DNA of 64,000 nucleotides from Piscicola geometra (GCA_943735955.1 OX030964.1:922575-986574), one strand, 5' to 3'. Shown: positions 9,598-20,990, counted from the stretch's first letter. Translations and numbers: made by a program. Notes: generated by a model from the sequence alone, not told the origin.

Positions 9598-10830
9598 GGG
9601 CCATCCATAAAAGACGTCCACACAAAAGGGGGAAGGGGGGTTCAGCAAAAAGTAGACAAGGGGGGAGGAGGTTCAGCAAAAAGTAGACAAGGGGGGAGGA
9701 GGTTCAGCAAAAAGTAGACAAGGGGGGAGGAGGTTCAGCAAAAAGTGGACAAGGGAGGAGGAGGTTCAGCAAAAAGTGGATATCCACATCTTTTCGTGTA
9801 TTTTGGTGCAGTAGTTTTGCATAAATTTATTGCAAAATACTTCTAGTTTAATGAAAAAAAAGTTGGGATGCAAACCCAAACAATCTTTCACAAACAGGTT
9901 ATATTTAGAAACTATAGGTTCAATAATAAGTAATACGCTTGAAAATTATTTTTTAAATATTTTGTTAAAGTTTGATTTGTCAAATACAATAAAATCTCGA
10001 ATAACAATTAAAGTTTTTCTAGAAAATCTTTAATGATTTTTATTATGTGCTGGGGTTAAAAAAATGACTGAAATATTTGAATTTGACTTTATTTAAAATT
10101 AGATATAGGACAAAAAATTATTTTCCGAAAAATGTATTTAAATTTAAAATGCAATCTTAAGCTTTTATTAGTGATGAAGCAGGCGTTATGGCTGCAGCTA
10201 TTGGTAGTAGTAGTGGTACTTATGGACCACTGTTTCAGAGGCTTGCACTGATTGGTCTGGAGCCCGATCACAGTTACAGTAGCATGCCTTTTGATCTCTA
10301 TTGTCCATCGGTGGCTGGTAAAGAGAATATGTTTCTGTGGAAAATATTTTCCATCACAGGTGGCATTGAAAAGACACAAGGTGGTCCACTGCAATATTCC
10401 TGCTAGTGAGCATATGGCAGAAGAATCAGAAGAAGAGGCTGCCATTCAATTAGCAATTGATGATTCAAAAACAGATTTTTTAATTATACAAAATATGTTT
10501 GAATGGCAGAAGTCAGAATTTTTTGATTGAACGATGGTGGATAATTTGTTTATTACATTTTTATTACACTGATTTACTAAAATGATTTGGAGCAGTTATT
10601 ATTTCAATGAGAATCGTTTTTGAAAATAATTGCAATTTCTAATAAATATTTGTAAACACATACTCTTTATATTGTTGTAAATTTCCCCAAAATATTCATT
10701 GATTTAAGTTCGGTAAATTATGTTTTGAACGTCCACAACTAGGGGGGAGGAAGGGTTAAGTCAAAAGTGGACAAGGGGGAAGGGGAGTAAAAAAAGCAAA
10801 AAATTTATGGACGTCTTTTATGGATGGCCC
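9598..10830. mobile_element. TTAA-type DNA transposon with 23-bp perfect TIRs
   Basis: The left end begins GGGCCATCCATAAAAGACG; the right end is its exact reverse complement (23 bp identical). The flanks are TTAG (9594-9597) and TTAT (10831-10834), which look like a decayed TTAA duplication. G-rich subterminal repeats lie inside each end, including five 31-bp units (GGTTCAGCAAAAAGTAGACA...) at 9629-9778. It sits between the convergent DCAF1 and ARL6 genes. TTAA target and TIR style would fit Kolobok or a related group, but I cannot assign the superfamily. Confidence 0.85.
10188..10530 (+). pseudogene. transposon-encoded C2H2-containing protein, C-terminal part
   Basis: Two + strand frames join into one product: GPLFQRLALIGLEPDHSYSS and MPFDLYCPSV (frame 10188), then, after a shift near 10335, KYFPSQVALKRHKVVHC, an acidic run (AEESEEEAAIQLAIDD) and EWQKSEFFD with stop at 10528-10530. 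KYFPSQVALKRHK..H resembles half of a C2H2 finger. It is probably a remnant of the gene carried by the surrounding TIR element. The function is not known to me. Confidence 0.5.
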
Positions 10831-10956
10831 TTATGCAACATCTCAAACGGTGGTTGATATGATGGCGTTTGTCATGTGAATTGTGCTGCTATGCAGAGAA
10901 GCCGCTGCCGAAATGAGTTTTAGTTACGCTGGGAGATCTCGAGTGTCTGCTTCCTG

Positions 10957-11496
10957 TCACCTTCTCATCTGGTTCGCCAGCCAACTGAAGCCTTCCACCA
11001 GCCCCTCCCCTGAAAGAACATTGCTTGAGCAAGCTAGCCACGGCCCCGTCAGCAAGCTGTCCAGTTCCAGCACCGATGCACACTTGTTGGCAGGTAAGGC
11101 ATTTGCTAGGTCGTTTTTGTTTGCCAGAATTAATATGGGAATCTTTCGTTGTGATATATCTTCGCTTTTAACCGCCAACTCCAGCTCTTCTCTTGCTACA
11201 GGCAGACGCATGCGGTCAGAACTGTCTATTACAAAGACGAGACCCCGGCAAGTGGAGTAGTAGTGCTGCCATAGACTGCGATACCTGCCTTGGCCTGACA
11301 TGTCGTAGCAGGTGAAGTTGTGGGAGTTGACCTTCAACTTGACTGTTTTGAAGCCTACTGTCGCTTCCACTGGAGCGTGCATTGTCGAGTTTGCGTCTCT
11401 CAGTTTTGTAAGAATTGTCGACTTGCCACTGTTGTCTAAGCCGATTACCACAACTTGCAAGTTGTCATGACTCCCTTTCGAGACACCAGAACCCAT
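10957..11496 (-). CDS. ARL6: ARL6 (BBS3) small GTPase, intronless
   Basis: 179-codon ORF for an ARF-like GTPase that recruits the BBSome to membranes at cilia. Motifs: N-terminal MGSGVSK with Gly2 suited to myristoylation; P-loop GLDNSGKS (19-26); switch I ATVGF (45-49, family PTIGF); DMSGQGRYRSLW (65-76), which is diagnostic for ARL6 (human DMSGQGRYRNLW); NKND (126-129); CSSN (156-159, human CASD); ending GEGLVEGFSWLANQMRR. Length is close to the human 186. The whole protein is in one exon, whereas vertebrate ARL6 is split into many; no poly-A tail or target duplication marks it as a processed copy, and no key residue is lost. The start ATG at 11494-11496 is the only one upstream of the P-loop. 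It faces the C19orf47-like gene head to head. Confidence 0.92.
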   Translation of the reverse strand: MGSGVSKGSHDNLQVVVIGLDNSGKSTILTKLRDANSTMHAPVEATVGFKTVKLKVNSHNFTCYDMSGQGRYRSLWQHYYSTCRGLVFVIDSSDRMRLPVAREELELAVKSEDISQRKIPILILANKNDLANALPANKCASVLELDSLLTGPWLACSSNVLSGEGLVEGFSWLANQMRR

Positions 11497-11768
11497 TCAA
11501 AGAAGATTAACTGCAATTTTGAATATAAATTTAAACGTTAAAAAATATCTTTCAGCCAGTGTTGAGAGCTGAAACGGGTTTAATAAATTTATTCAAACTG
11601 TTTATTCTTCTGTCTCCAAGCAACATCACATTGGCTTTACTCGTTTTAAAGATAAAAAATTCAAATAAAATTAAATTTCAATTAAGTCCAAAGTTTTTGA
11701 AATTAAAATTTTTATATTCTTAGTTTATATTTAAATGTTGTTTATGGTTACTATTTTGAAAAAACGGA
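11497..11768. promoter_or_regulatory. putative bidirectional promoter, ARL6 / C19orf47-like
   Basis: 272 bp of AT-rich DNA separate the two divergent start codons, so both transcription start sites and 5' UTRs must fit here unless upstream non-coding exons exist. No CpG-rich stretch, and no initiator or X-box that I can call with confidence. The role is inferred from gene layout only. Confidence 0.5.
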
Positions 11769-11781
11769 ATGTCGGATTTGG
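11769..11781 (+). CDS. C19orf47: C19orf47-like, first coding exon (13 nt)
   Basis: ATG TCG GAT TTG G followed by a consensus GTAAGG donor. With the 2-base start of the next exon it gives MSDLAAFWFKLFIEAG, which aligns with human ...ATSEWIQFFKEAG at the same distance from Trp. Phase 1 out fits the next exon. It is short, so the call rests on donor quality, phase and homology position. Confidence 0.6.
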
Positions 11782-11921
11782 GTAAGGCATAATTTTGTTA
11801 TCCTAATAATTAGGACCTAATTCAGTGTTTGATAATTTTGTTCCAAAATTTATTTGGTTTCAAACTAACTAGACATAAAGGAATCAGTAAAATTGCAGTA
11901 ACATGCAACTCTCTTTTCCAG

Positions 11922-12112
11922 CGGCATTCTGGTTCAAGCTCTTCATTGAGGCAGGCGTTCCTGCTTCAACTTCTGGCACGTACGCTGTCACTTTCGAGAA
12001 GAACCGCATGACACCTGCCATGTTGCAGGACTTGAACAAGCAGTTGCTGAAGGAGCTGGGAGTGCATGCATTGGGAGACTGTATCGCCATTCTGAAGAAG
12101 GCTCACCAGTTG
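11922..12112 (+). CDS. C19orf47: C19orf47-like exon, SAM domain
   Basis: Reads AFWFKLFIEAGVPASTSG, TYAVTFEKNRMTPAMLQDLN, KQLLKELGVHALGDCIAILK, KAHQL. Human C19orf47 has WIQFFKEAGIPPGPAVNYAV, FVDNRIQKSMLLDLNKEIMN, ELGVTVVGDIIAILKHAK: the SAM-like helical domain of this uncharacterised, probably nuclear protein. The acceptor is TTTTCCAG; the exon ends in phase 0 before GTAAGT. The intron to the previous exon is 140 bp. Confidence 0.88.
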
Positions 12113-12217
12113 GTAAGTCAGTCGTCTTCTGCTAGTGGAGACCTGTTGCAGCTGTGTGTGTGGCTTGGTTGACACTTAAGTCATCCATGCATGAGTGTTT
12201 GCATCATCATCCTGCAG

Positions 12218-12842
12218 GGGGACAAGGATTTGGTGGCAAGGAAGAGGCATGAGGGCACCGTGGATGAGCAGCACAAGCACACCCCTCCGCACAAACAACA
12301 AACAACCAACAGAGGTGTTTCTTCCTCAAACAACCACAAGCTTCCTGATGCTGCTGTCAAAAGAGTTACTATGCTAGAAACCAAAAATAATAATAATACT
12401 AAAGAAAAAATTCTATATACAAAGACAAATACTAATAATAATAATAATGATAATAATACAAAAAATAATAAAAAAAACAATTATGATAACAAAAGCAAAG
12501 AAATTAAGACTCAGTGCACTGCATTGACAAGCAGCAGAAGCAACAACAACAACAACAACAGAGACATCACATCAAGCAATCTCAATACAATTCCTAGCCC
12601 TGAAAGTGCTAATCATAGCAACAACAACACCAACAACTCATCTAACAACAATCTCAAATCTCATACAACACTACAACCACCCACCACTCATCCATCCACC
12701 ACTCATCAACCCACCACTCATCCATCCACCACTCATCCATCCACCACTCATCAACCCACCACCCATCCATCTACCACCCATCCATCTACCACCCATCCTT
12801 CTACCACCCATCCACCCACCACCCATCCATCTAAGCTGAAAG
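12218..12842 (+). CDS. C19orf47: C19orf47-like exon with Asn- and Thr/His/Pro-rich insert
   Basis: The acceptor CCTGCAG is followed by GDKDLVARKRHEGTVDEQHK, the basic region after the SAM domain. Then 160 codons of low complexity: Asn/Lys runs (NNNNTKEK, NNNNDNNTKNNKKNN), SNNNNNNRD, and a repeat of TTHPSTTHQP from 12670 to 12835 made of CCACCACTCATCCATC units. It ends SKLK plus one base, donor GTTGGT at 12843. The frame is open throughout and phase 1 fits the next exon. The repeat-built part has no counterpart in the human protein and is probably a lineage-specific expansion; the true 3' boundary could lie earlier. Confidence 0.7.
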
Positions 12843-12990
12843 GTTGGTTTGTCACATACTCATACAATCAAGAATACATACCATTTCGCTGCAATTGAAA
12901 AACTATTAAATATCATTATCTCATCCTTGTCATCATCTCTTTTCTTGTTACATAATCATCATCATCATCATCACCATCCTGCCATTGCAG

Positions 12991-13211
12991 CTACAAGACC
13001 TGCTAACAAAACCTCTTCCATTTTCTCAAGACTAGGCAAGCCTCCCTCTGACCGATCATCATCATCATCACTTATATCATCATCATCACTTATATCATCA
13101 TCATCACTTATATCATCATCATCATCACTTATATCATCATCATCAACAGGCAAAGCTTCCACTAGCTTCGGAACACAACCTGTGCAAGAGATTTCCACTA
13201 TCACCGACTTG
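12991..13211 (+). CDS. C19orf47: C19orf47-like exon (SSIFSRLG motif)
   Basis: The acceptor CATTGCAG gives, with the carried G, ATRPANKTSSIFSRLGKPPS, matching the VFSRLG/VFDRLG repeats of human C19orf47. It continues as Ser-rich repeats (SSSSLI x4, from (ATC)n ACTTAT units), then GKASTSFGTQPVQEISTITDL. I end it at a GTTTGA donor in phase 0 because the next exon begins in phase 0. That donor is weak. Confidence 0.65.
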
Positions 13212-13232
13212 GTTTGAGTCATCATCATCCCT

Positions 13233-13274
<42 letters not shown>

Positions 13275-13300
13275 GTCTCCATAATCATCATTCCCTTTAT

Positions 13301-15284
13301 TCCACCATCCACATAATCCCACCATTCACATAATCCCACCATCCACATAATCCCACCATTCACATAATCCCACCATCCACATAATCCCACCATCCACATA
13401 ATCCCACCATCCACATAATCCTACCATCCCACCATCCACATAATCCCACCATCCACATAATCCCACCATCCACATAATCCCACCATCCACATAATCCCAC
13501 TATCCACATAATCCCACCATCCACATAATCCCACCATCCACATAATCCCATCATCCCACCATCCACATAATCCCACCATCCACATAATCCCACCATCCAT
13601 ATAATCCCACCATCCACATAATCCTACCATCCACATAATCCCACCATCCCACCATCCACATAATCCCACCATCCCACCATCCACATAATCCCACCATCCA
13701 CATAATCCCACCATCAATATAATCCCACCATCCACATAATCCCACCATCCACATAATCCCACCATCCCACCATCCACATAATCCCACCATCCACATAATC
13801 CCACCATCCACATAATCCCACCATCCCACCATCCACATAATCCCACCATCCACATAATCCCTCCATCCACATAATCCCACCATCCCACCATCCACTTAAT
13901 CCCACCATCCACATAATCCCACCATCCACATAATCCCTCCATCCACATAATCCCACCATTCACATAATCCCACCATCCACATAATCCCACCATCCCACCA
14001 TCCACATAATCCCACCATCCACATAATCCCACCATCCACATAATCCCACCATCCACATAATCCCACCATCCACATAATCCCACCATCCACATAATCCCAC
14101 CATCCACATAATCCCACCATCCACATAATCCCACCATCCACATAATCCCACCATCCACATAATCCCACCATCCACATAATCCCACCATCCACATAATCCC
14201 ACCATCCACATAATCTCTCCATCCACATAATCCCACCATCCACATAATCCCACCATCCCACCATCCACATAATCCCACCATCCCACCATCCACATAATCC
14301 CTCCATCCACATAATCCCACCATTCACATAATCCCACCATCCACATAATCCCACCATCCCACCATCCACATAATCCCACCATCCTACCATCTACATAATC
14401 CCTCCATCCACATAATCCCTCCATCCACATAATCCCACCATCCACATAATCCCTCCATCCACATAATCCCACCATCCACATAATCCCTCCATCCACATAA
14501 TCCCACCATCCCACCATCCACATAATCCCTCCATCCACATAATCCCACCATCCACATAATTCCACCATCCCACCATCCACATAATCCCACCATCCACATA
14601 ATCCTACCATCCTACCATCCACATAATCCCTCCATCCACATAATCCCACCATCCACATAATTCCACCATCCCACCATCCACATAATCCCACCATCCACAT
14701 AATCCCACCATCCACATAATTCCACCATCCCACCATCCACATAATCCCACCATCCACATAATCCCTCCATCCACATAATCCCACCATCCACATAATCCCA
14801 CCATCCCACCATCCACATAATCCTACCATCCCACCATCCACATAATCCCACCATCCACATAATCCCACCATCCACATAATCCCACCATTCACATAATCCC
14901 ACCATCCACATAATCCCACCATCCACATAATCCCACCATCCTACCATCCACATAATCCCTCCATCCACATAATCCCACCATCCACATAATTCCACCATCC
15001 CACCATCCACATAATCCCACCATCCACATAATCCCTCCATCCACATAATCCCACCATTCACATAATCCCACCATCCTACCATCCACATAATCCCTCCATC
15101 CACATAATCCCACCATCCACATAATTCCACCATCCCACCATCCACATAATCCCACCATCCACATAATCCCACCATCCACATAATCCCACCATCCACATAA
15201 TCCCACCATCCACATAATCCCACCATCCACATAATCCCACCATCCACATAATCCCACCATCCACATAATGCCACCATCCACACG
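13301..15284. repeat. 17-bp minisatellite, more than 100 copies
   Basis: The unit is CCCACCATCCACATAAT. Variants are short CCCACCAT inserts, CCCTCCAT, and TTCACA for TCCACA. It fills the C19orf47-like intron 13212-15294, and the + strand has no G. A block of about 340 bp (CTACCATCC...CTCCATCC...ATTCCACC) recurs at 14590, 14940 and 15070, showing higher-order duplication. Confidence 0.96.
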
Positions 15285-15294
15285 CATACAACAG

Positions 15295-15524
15295 TGCCCT
15301 AAAGTCTTCAACAGACTGGGTGCTAAGTCTCTATGCAAACGATCTCACATCATGGGCTTACATGATGCTGACGATGATGATGGTGATGATGACGATGGTG
15401 ATGGTGATGATGATGATGGTGCTACCGAAGCGCCAATGCGACTAGAAAAACTTCCTTCTTATAAAGGTGATGCTGCTGGTTGTTGGGTTGAAGATGGTGA
15501 TGATGATGACAGTAATGAATTGAT

Positions 15525-15588
<64 letters not shown>

Positions 15589-15696
15589 GATGATAATAAT
15601 GGATTTATTGATGATGATGATGATGATGATAATAATGAATTTATTGATGACGATGAAGATGATAATAATGAATTTATTGATGATGATGATGATTAA
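15295..15696 (+). CDS. C19orf47: C19orf47-like exon (VFNRLGA motif), 3' limit uncertain
   Basis: After acceptor ACAACAG it reads CPKVFNRLGAKSLCKRSH, parallel to human SVFDRLGAETK, then HIMGLHDADDDDGDDDDG, GATEAPMRLEKLPSYKGDAA, GCWVEDG and a long Asp run to a TAA at 15694-15696. The first 55 codons look like real protein. The poly-Asp part is a (GAT)n microsatellite and may be intron; possible donors are GTGATG at 15466 and several GGTGATG sites. Any further exons are not recognisable in the window. Confidence 0.55.
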
Positions 15697-15886
15697 GGTG
15701 ATGAAGATGAGAATAATGAATTTATTGATGATGATGACAATAATGAATTTATTGATGATGATGACAATAATGAATTTAATGATGATGATGATGATTAAGG
15801 TGATGATGATGACAATAATGAATTTATTAATGATGATGATGATAATAATTAATTTATTGATGCTGATGCTGAGTATAATGAATTTA

Positions 15887-15922
<36 letters not shown>

Positions 15923-16285
15923 AAGATGATGTTGACGACAATAATGAATTTATTGATGATGATGATGATGATGATTAAGGTGATGAAGATGATAATAATG
16001 AATTTATTGATGCTGATGATGAGAATAATGAATTTATTTATGATGATGATGATGATTAAGGTGATGATGATGACAATAATGAATTTATTGATGAAGATGA
16101 TGATGATGATGATTAAGGTGATGAAGATGAGAATAATGAATTTATTGATGCTGATGATGAGAATAATGAATTTATTGATGATGATGATGATTAAGGTGAT
16201 GATGATGACAATAATGAATTTATTGATGATGATGAGGATTAACGTGATGATGATGATAATAATAAATTTATTGATGCTGATGATG
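15480..16285. repeat. GAT-based imperfect satellite
   Basis: (GAT)n interrupted by AATAATGAATTTATT in units of about 36-60 bp, e.g. GATAATAATGAATTTATTGA. Coding potential (DDDNNEFID) is an artefact or an expansion of the adjacent exon. Confidence 0.92.
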
Positions 16286-16415
16286 TGCAACCAATGCTCT
16301 AGTAGCCCAAAGGCGCACATGAAAATATGCAGCCTAAGTGGCCTGGAAGTCCGTTCGGGTTATACGCCACTATAATAATCGTCGTCATTATTATTATTAT
16401 TATTGTAGTAATGAT
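16286..16415 (+). mobile_element. SINE 3' domain copy 1
   Basis: Contains CCCAAAGGCGCACATGAAAA, TATGCAGCCTAAGTGGCCTG, GAAGTCCGTTCGGGTTATAC and an (ATT)n tail. The same core recurs at 29590-29705 (+), 33691-33745 (-) and, more diverged, at 46174-46216 and 56436-56475 (-). Its upstream side abuts the GAT satellite. Confidence 0.8.
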
Positions 16416-16429
16416 GATAATGAATGAAT

Positions 16430-16845
16430 GATGAATGTAATGACTACGTTCTTCACCAAATTCTACCCTCTCTTGAAACATCGACACATAACTTAAGACC
16501 TCGTAAGCACAATTTCGATACACCAATATATAACACGTTTGAAAGCAAAACATTCCTCCCTCGTCCTCTGAAACATCTCATTCTATAGTTTATATTTATA
16601 TTACCATTTCTGATTTGTATTTCTTATTTATTTATTAATTATCATATCCACCATATCCTTGGTCGAGTTGTTTGGTTTTATCCATTATCATTTGCATTAG
16701 AATCTAATAATTATCTTTTAGTTATGATATGTTTCAAATTTATATTATTTTTCGTCTTTAAATTTCAATCTGTTTCTCTTTCTCGATTTTATTTTGGTTT
16801 TTGTTCACCTTCTATTTTTTGTATTTTTGTGACATGGCTTGCGTC
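16430..16845 (+). mobile_element. CR1-group LINE 3' end (C-terminus and 3' UTR)
   Basis: The + strand reads CNDYVLHQILPSLETSTHNL, then RPRKHNFDTPIYNTF, ESKTFLPRPLKHLIL and a stop, the usual C-terminus of CR1/L2-type reverse transcriptases. An AT-rich 3' UTR follows and is interrupted at 16845 by a hAT insertion. It resumes at 19806 and finishes as GTGATGAATAAAGATTATTT plus poly-A-like sequence at about 19858. Confidence 0.6.
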
Positions 16846-19805
16846 TAGAGACCGACCGAAACAGATATTTTTATTTCGGCCGAAACCGAAATTAGGCCGA
16901 AATTAAAATCCCATTTTCGGCCGAAACCGAAATTTTTTCCAACTTTTATTAAAAATGAAAAAATAGTATTTAACGATGACAATGCCAGTTTAATAGGTAA
17001 ATCCAAACAAGCGTATATTTTAAGCCAAAAAATAAAAGTTTTTCAACAACAACAATTTTTTGTTGCTGACAGGCTTTGCTTTGGTCAGACTGACATTTTT
17101 AAAAAAACTTCCAAATAGGAATCAACGATATTCTCACAATTTATTTTTGAATTAATTAATCGAAGCCAAATCTTCTCGTTCTTTTGACTTATATATAGTG
17201 TTTTCAAAGAATGGATATCTAGAATTCCACATGCTTGTATATGTTAATTGAACAATTAGTCTTATGTCACCAATAAATCAATTAACCACGATATCTAATA
17301 AATATCTAATAGAGATGAGAATCGAACCCAAACTTAATAATTCGAGTTCGATTGAGGATATACAGATACTTACTTTTGACAATAACATTTTTTTAAACAA
17401 ATGTTTTAAAAAATAGAATTTTCTTTAAAAAAGTTTTGTTAACTTAAACGTATCCCAATTTACTTAAATTTCAAATACATGATTGTTGTTCCAGATGCTT
17501 GTATAATTAGTCTGATGACACCCATAAATCAATCAACCACGATAACCAGGGGCGCAACCAGCAAAAAATGCTGGGGGGGGGGGCTCAACTTTAGCCACAA
17601 CAAATAATTGTTTAAACCATTTACCGCAGCTGTTGCGTTTTGCAACATCAATTTTTATATTTTCTTGCTGTTTTATTACCGAGTTTTTTCACATATTTTG
17701 TAAAATAAATTTTACATTTTAATTTTATGAGTTAAATTTCAACTTTTTTCATTTTATTATTTATAGTCTTTTATATCCTGTTCACATTTAAAATTTCTCA
17801 AAACAATCTTTCTTCGCTTAGATAATTGTTCAATTTTTTCATTCGATTTTTAGTATATTTATACAAATTTTGTCTTAATTTCAGTGTGAAAAGATAGTTA
17901 ATACTTGAATTAATTTTTTTTTCTATTCAAAATAACTTGTAAAACGATTTCAATGCTTTTAAAAATCAATGGTGCGTTTTCGCAACTTTGACATAATATG
18001 ATTTCATATGATTTTTAATAAGTCTAGACATTATAATAATAATAAAATTATTATTTTAATGTTAATGTATTATGAAATTTATAAAATTAAAATTAAAAGT
18101 TGAATTTTGTAGATGAATGTTGATTTTTATATTTCGATAAAACATTCCAAACCGCAAATGCTTCACACTAGAAGCTTTTATTGAAAAGAATATAATTTTT
18201 TCACCTCTCATAGGTCGAATATAAAATTGAAATAAAGATAACATTCGTCGTCAGTGTCGTCCTTGAAACAGCACGACAGTTTATGAGTGCTGTTGTAATT
18301 CACGTTAAATAATTTGCTTTGTTATAATTAAAATAATTATTATTAATATTATAACAAATAAAATAATTAGAAGTCTGAATTTTATCGAACGATTTGCTAT
18401 TGAAATTTATTTCTGTTTAATAAATGTGGTTTGAATCAATTTATTCATGATTTTTTACTGTACATAAGTATGTCACTCTTCCCGCTCACGTTGCGTTTTC
18501 GCAACATTTTGCCCCATTAAAACTTATGAAATAATTGTTTTCAATTTTGCTTGAGTTATTCTTATAACCATATAATGCAAGCCTAAATGTAAAATTCATG
18601 TTAGCTTTTTTTCTCGGGTAGCGGCGGTAAATGGGCTAAATAAAAACTACCAATTATAATTGATAAATAATTTAGATAGTATATTAATGATACAAAAGAA
18701 AAACTACAAAGTAAGTTGCATAGTATTCTTAAAGTTACGTCATCATTTTTTAAACTAAGGTAAAAAGTAATAAAATAAGTTTGATATGAGATCCTAAACA
18801 GTCTATAATTTTTTTCAAATATTTAGTTTCAACTAAATTTTGATGTGTTCTCAGTTACAAAATAATTTTTCGATCAGTTTGTGAAAATCTTTTCACCATT
18901 TCATTTACTGGAAGAAGTGCAGTAGCGGTTTTGGTAGCAGATATTCTCAAACAAGCTTTGCAAACGACAAGCAGACACATTCGTCTTAAGATGAGTTTTA
19001 ATAAGCCGAAGTTTAGAAAATGCTTTTTCTGCATCTGATGAAGTAACTGGCAGAGTCAGAACAACATCGAGCATATAATGCAACTCGGACTGAAAGCTTG
19101 TTGCTCAAAAGAATTCTTGCAGTTTGATACATGCAATCAGATCAGACTGGTCCGTACGTAAACTTGATGTGTTGAGGTCATTTTGAGCTGTTTTTACACA
19201 GTTTCAGCATCCTTTCCATGAAGGTTGGATATTCTGAAAGCTCGAGAGTTATTTTGTCTATCTGATTTGTCCTTATTATACTGTGTCATAGCTTAAAAAA
19301 TTTACATATAAAAAATGTAAAGATTTAAAAGTGTAGTTAAGGTCTAGTGGTGCTCTATTTCTTCTCAGAATGTGTGACATGTTAGTGTTATTATGGTGGG
19401 ATCTCTATGTTCTGTGTTGATATATGAAATGTTTTAAGAGATAAAGACCCGATGGCCATCCAGAGAAAATATCATTGTCCTATGGCATATTGAAAAATTC
19501 ATTACCCCTCCCCCACCACCAAAAAAACTCATCGATTTTCGAAAAATTGCGAGGCCCTTCGATAACTAATAGATATCTAATAGAGAATCGAATCCGAACT
19601 TAATAGTTCGATTGAAGATACAATTATATAAAATAAACTACATAAATAAATAAAAATTTCGATTTTTCGGTAAATATGAGATCTATTTCGGCCGAAATTG
19701 AGCCGAAATTACAAAATTATTTTCGGCCGAAACCGAAAAATTGCCGAAACTAAGAAAATTAGCAATTTCGGCGCCGAAACCGAACCAAATTTCGGTCGGT
19801 CTCTA
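16846..19805. mobile_element. hAT element A with TAGAGACCGACCGAAA ends
   Basis: The left end is TAGAGACCGACCGAAA; the right end is its reverse complement. Both are followed inward by repeats of CGGCCGAAACCGAAA. An exact 8-bp target duplication, CTTGCGTC, flanks it (16838-16845 and 19806-19813), the hallmark of hAT. Without the nested element at 17547-19560 it is about 950 bp with no coding capacity, so it is non-autonomous. A second copy's right end is at 31195-31538. Confidence 0.9.
17547..19560 (-). mobile_element. hAT element B nested in element A
   Basis: Begins CAGGGGCGCAACCAGC and ends ..GCGAGGCCCTT, with CGATAAC repeated on both sides (17540-17546, 19560-19566). The minus strand 19083-18901 encodes the hAT dimerisation segment: LTLPVTSSDAEKAFSKLRLI, then KTHLKTNVSACRLQSL (family LTLPVTVASGERSFSKLKLIK). 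The remaining coding sequence is decayed or absent, and the bulk is AT-rich. A second, diverged copy starts at 63528. Confidence 0.8.
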
Positions 19806-19858
19806 CTTGCGTCTGTCAAGCCGTGATGAATAAAGATTATTTTAAAAAAATAAAAATA

Positions 19859-20990
19859 TAATGATGAATGTAATGATGAATGTAATGATGAATGTAATGA
19901 TGAATGTAATGATGAATGTAATGATGAATGTAATGATGAATGTAATGATGAATGTAATGATGAATGTAATGATGAATGTAATGATGAATGTAATGATGAA
20001 TGTAATTATGAATGTAATGATGAATGTAATGATGAATGTAATGATGAATGTAATGATGAATGTAATGACGAATGTAATGATGAATGTAATGATGAATGTA
20101 ATGATGAATATAATGATGAATGTAATGATGAATGTAATGATGAATGTAATGATGAATGTAATGATGAATGTTATGATGAATGTAATGATGAATGTAATGA
20201 TGAATGTAATGATAAATGTAATGATGAATGTAATGATGAATGTAATGATGAATGTAATGATGAATGTAATTATGAATGTAATGATGAATGTAATGATGAA
20301 TGTAATGATAAATGTAATGATGAATGTAATTATGAATGTAATGATGAATGTAATGATGAATGTAATGATAAATGTAATGATAAATGTAATGATGAATGTA
20401 ATGATGAATGTAATGATGAACGTAATGATGAATGTAATAATGATTGTAATGATGAATTTAATGATGAATGTATTAATGAATTTAATGATAAATGTAATGA
20501 TGAATGTAATGATGAATGTGATAATGAATGTAATGATGAATGTAAAGATGAATGTAATGATGAATGTAATGATGAATGTAATGAGTGTAATGATGAATGT
20601 AATGATGAATGTAATAATGAATTTAATGATAAATGTAATGATGAATGTAATGATGAATGTAATGATGAATGTAATGATGAATGTAATGATGAATGTAATG
20701 ATGAATGTAATGATGAATGTAATGATGAATGTAATGATGAATGTAATGATGAATGTAATGATGAATGTAATGATGAATGTAATGATGAATGTAATGATGA
20801 ATGTAATGATGAATGTAATGATGAATGTAATGATGAATGTAATGATGAATATAATGATGAATGTAATGATGAATGTAATGATGAATGTAATGATGAATGT
20901 AATGATGAATGTAATGATGAATGTAATGATGAATGTAATGATGAATGTAATGATGAATGTAATGATGAATGTAATGATGAATGTAATGAT
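19859..20990. repeat. 12-bp satellite (AATGATGAATGT), about 94 copies
   Basis: Very regular. Main variants are TTATGA and GATAAATG substitutions, with one 4-base break near 20584. It starts immediately after the 3' tail of the LINE interrupted by element A, suggesting growth from the LINE tail. MMNV and FIIT open frames on the two strands are artefacts. Confidence 0.96.

Noticed and set aside
13301..15284. ORFs with MWMVGLCGWWDYVDGG repeats on the minus strand
   Set aside because: Products of the 17-bp satellite in an intron.
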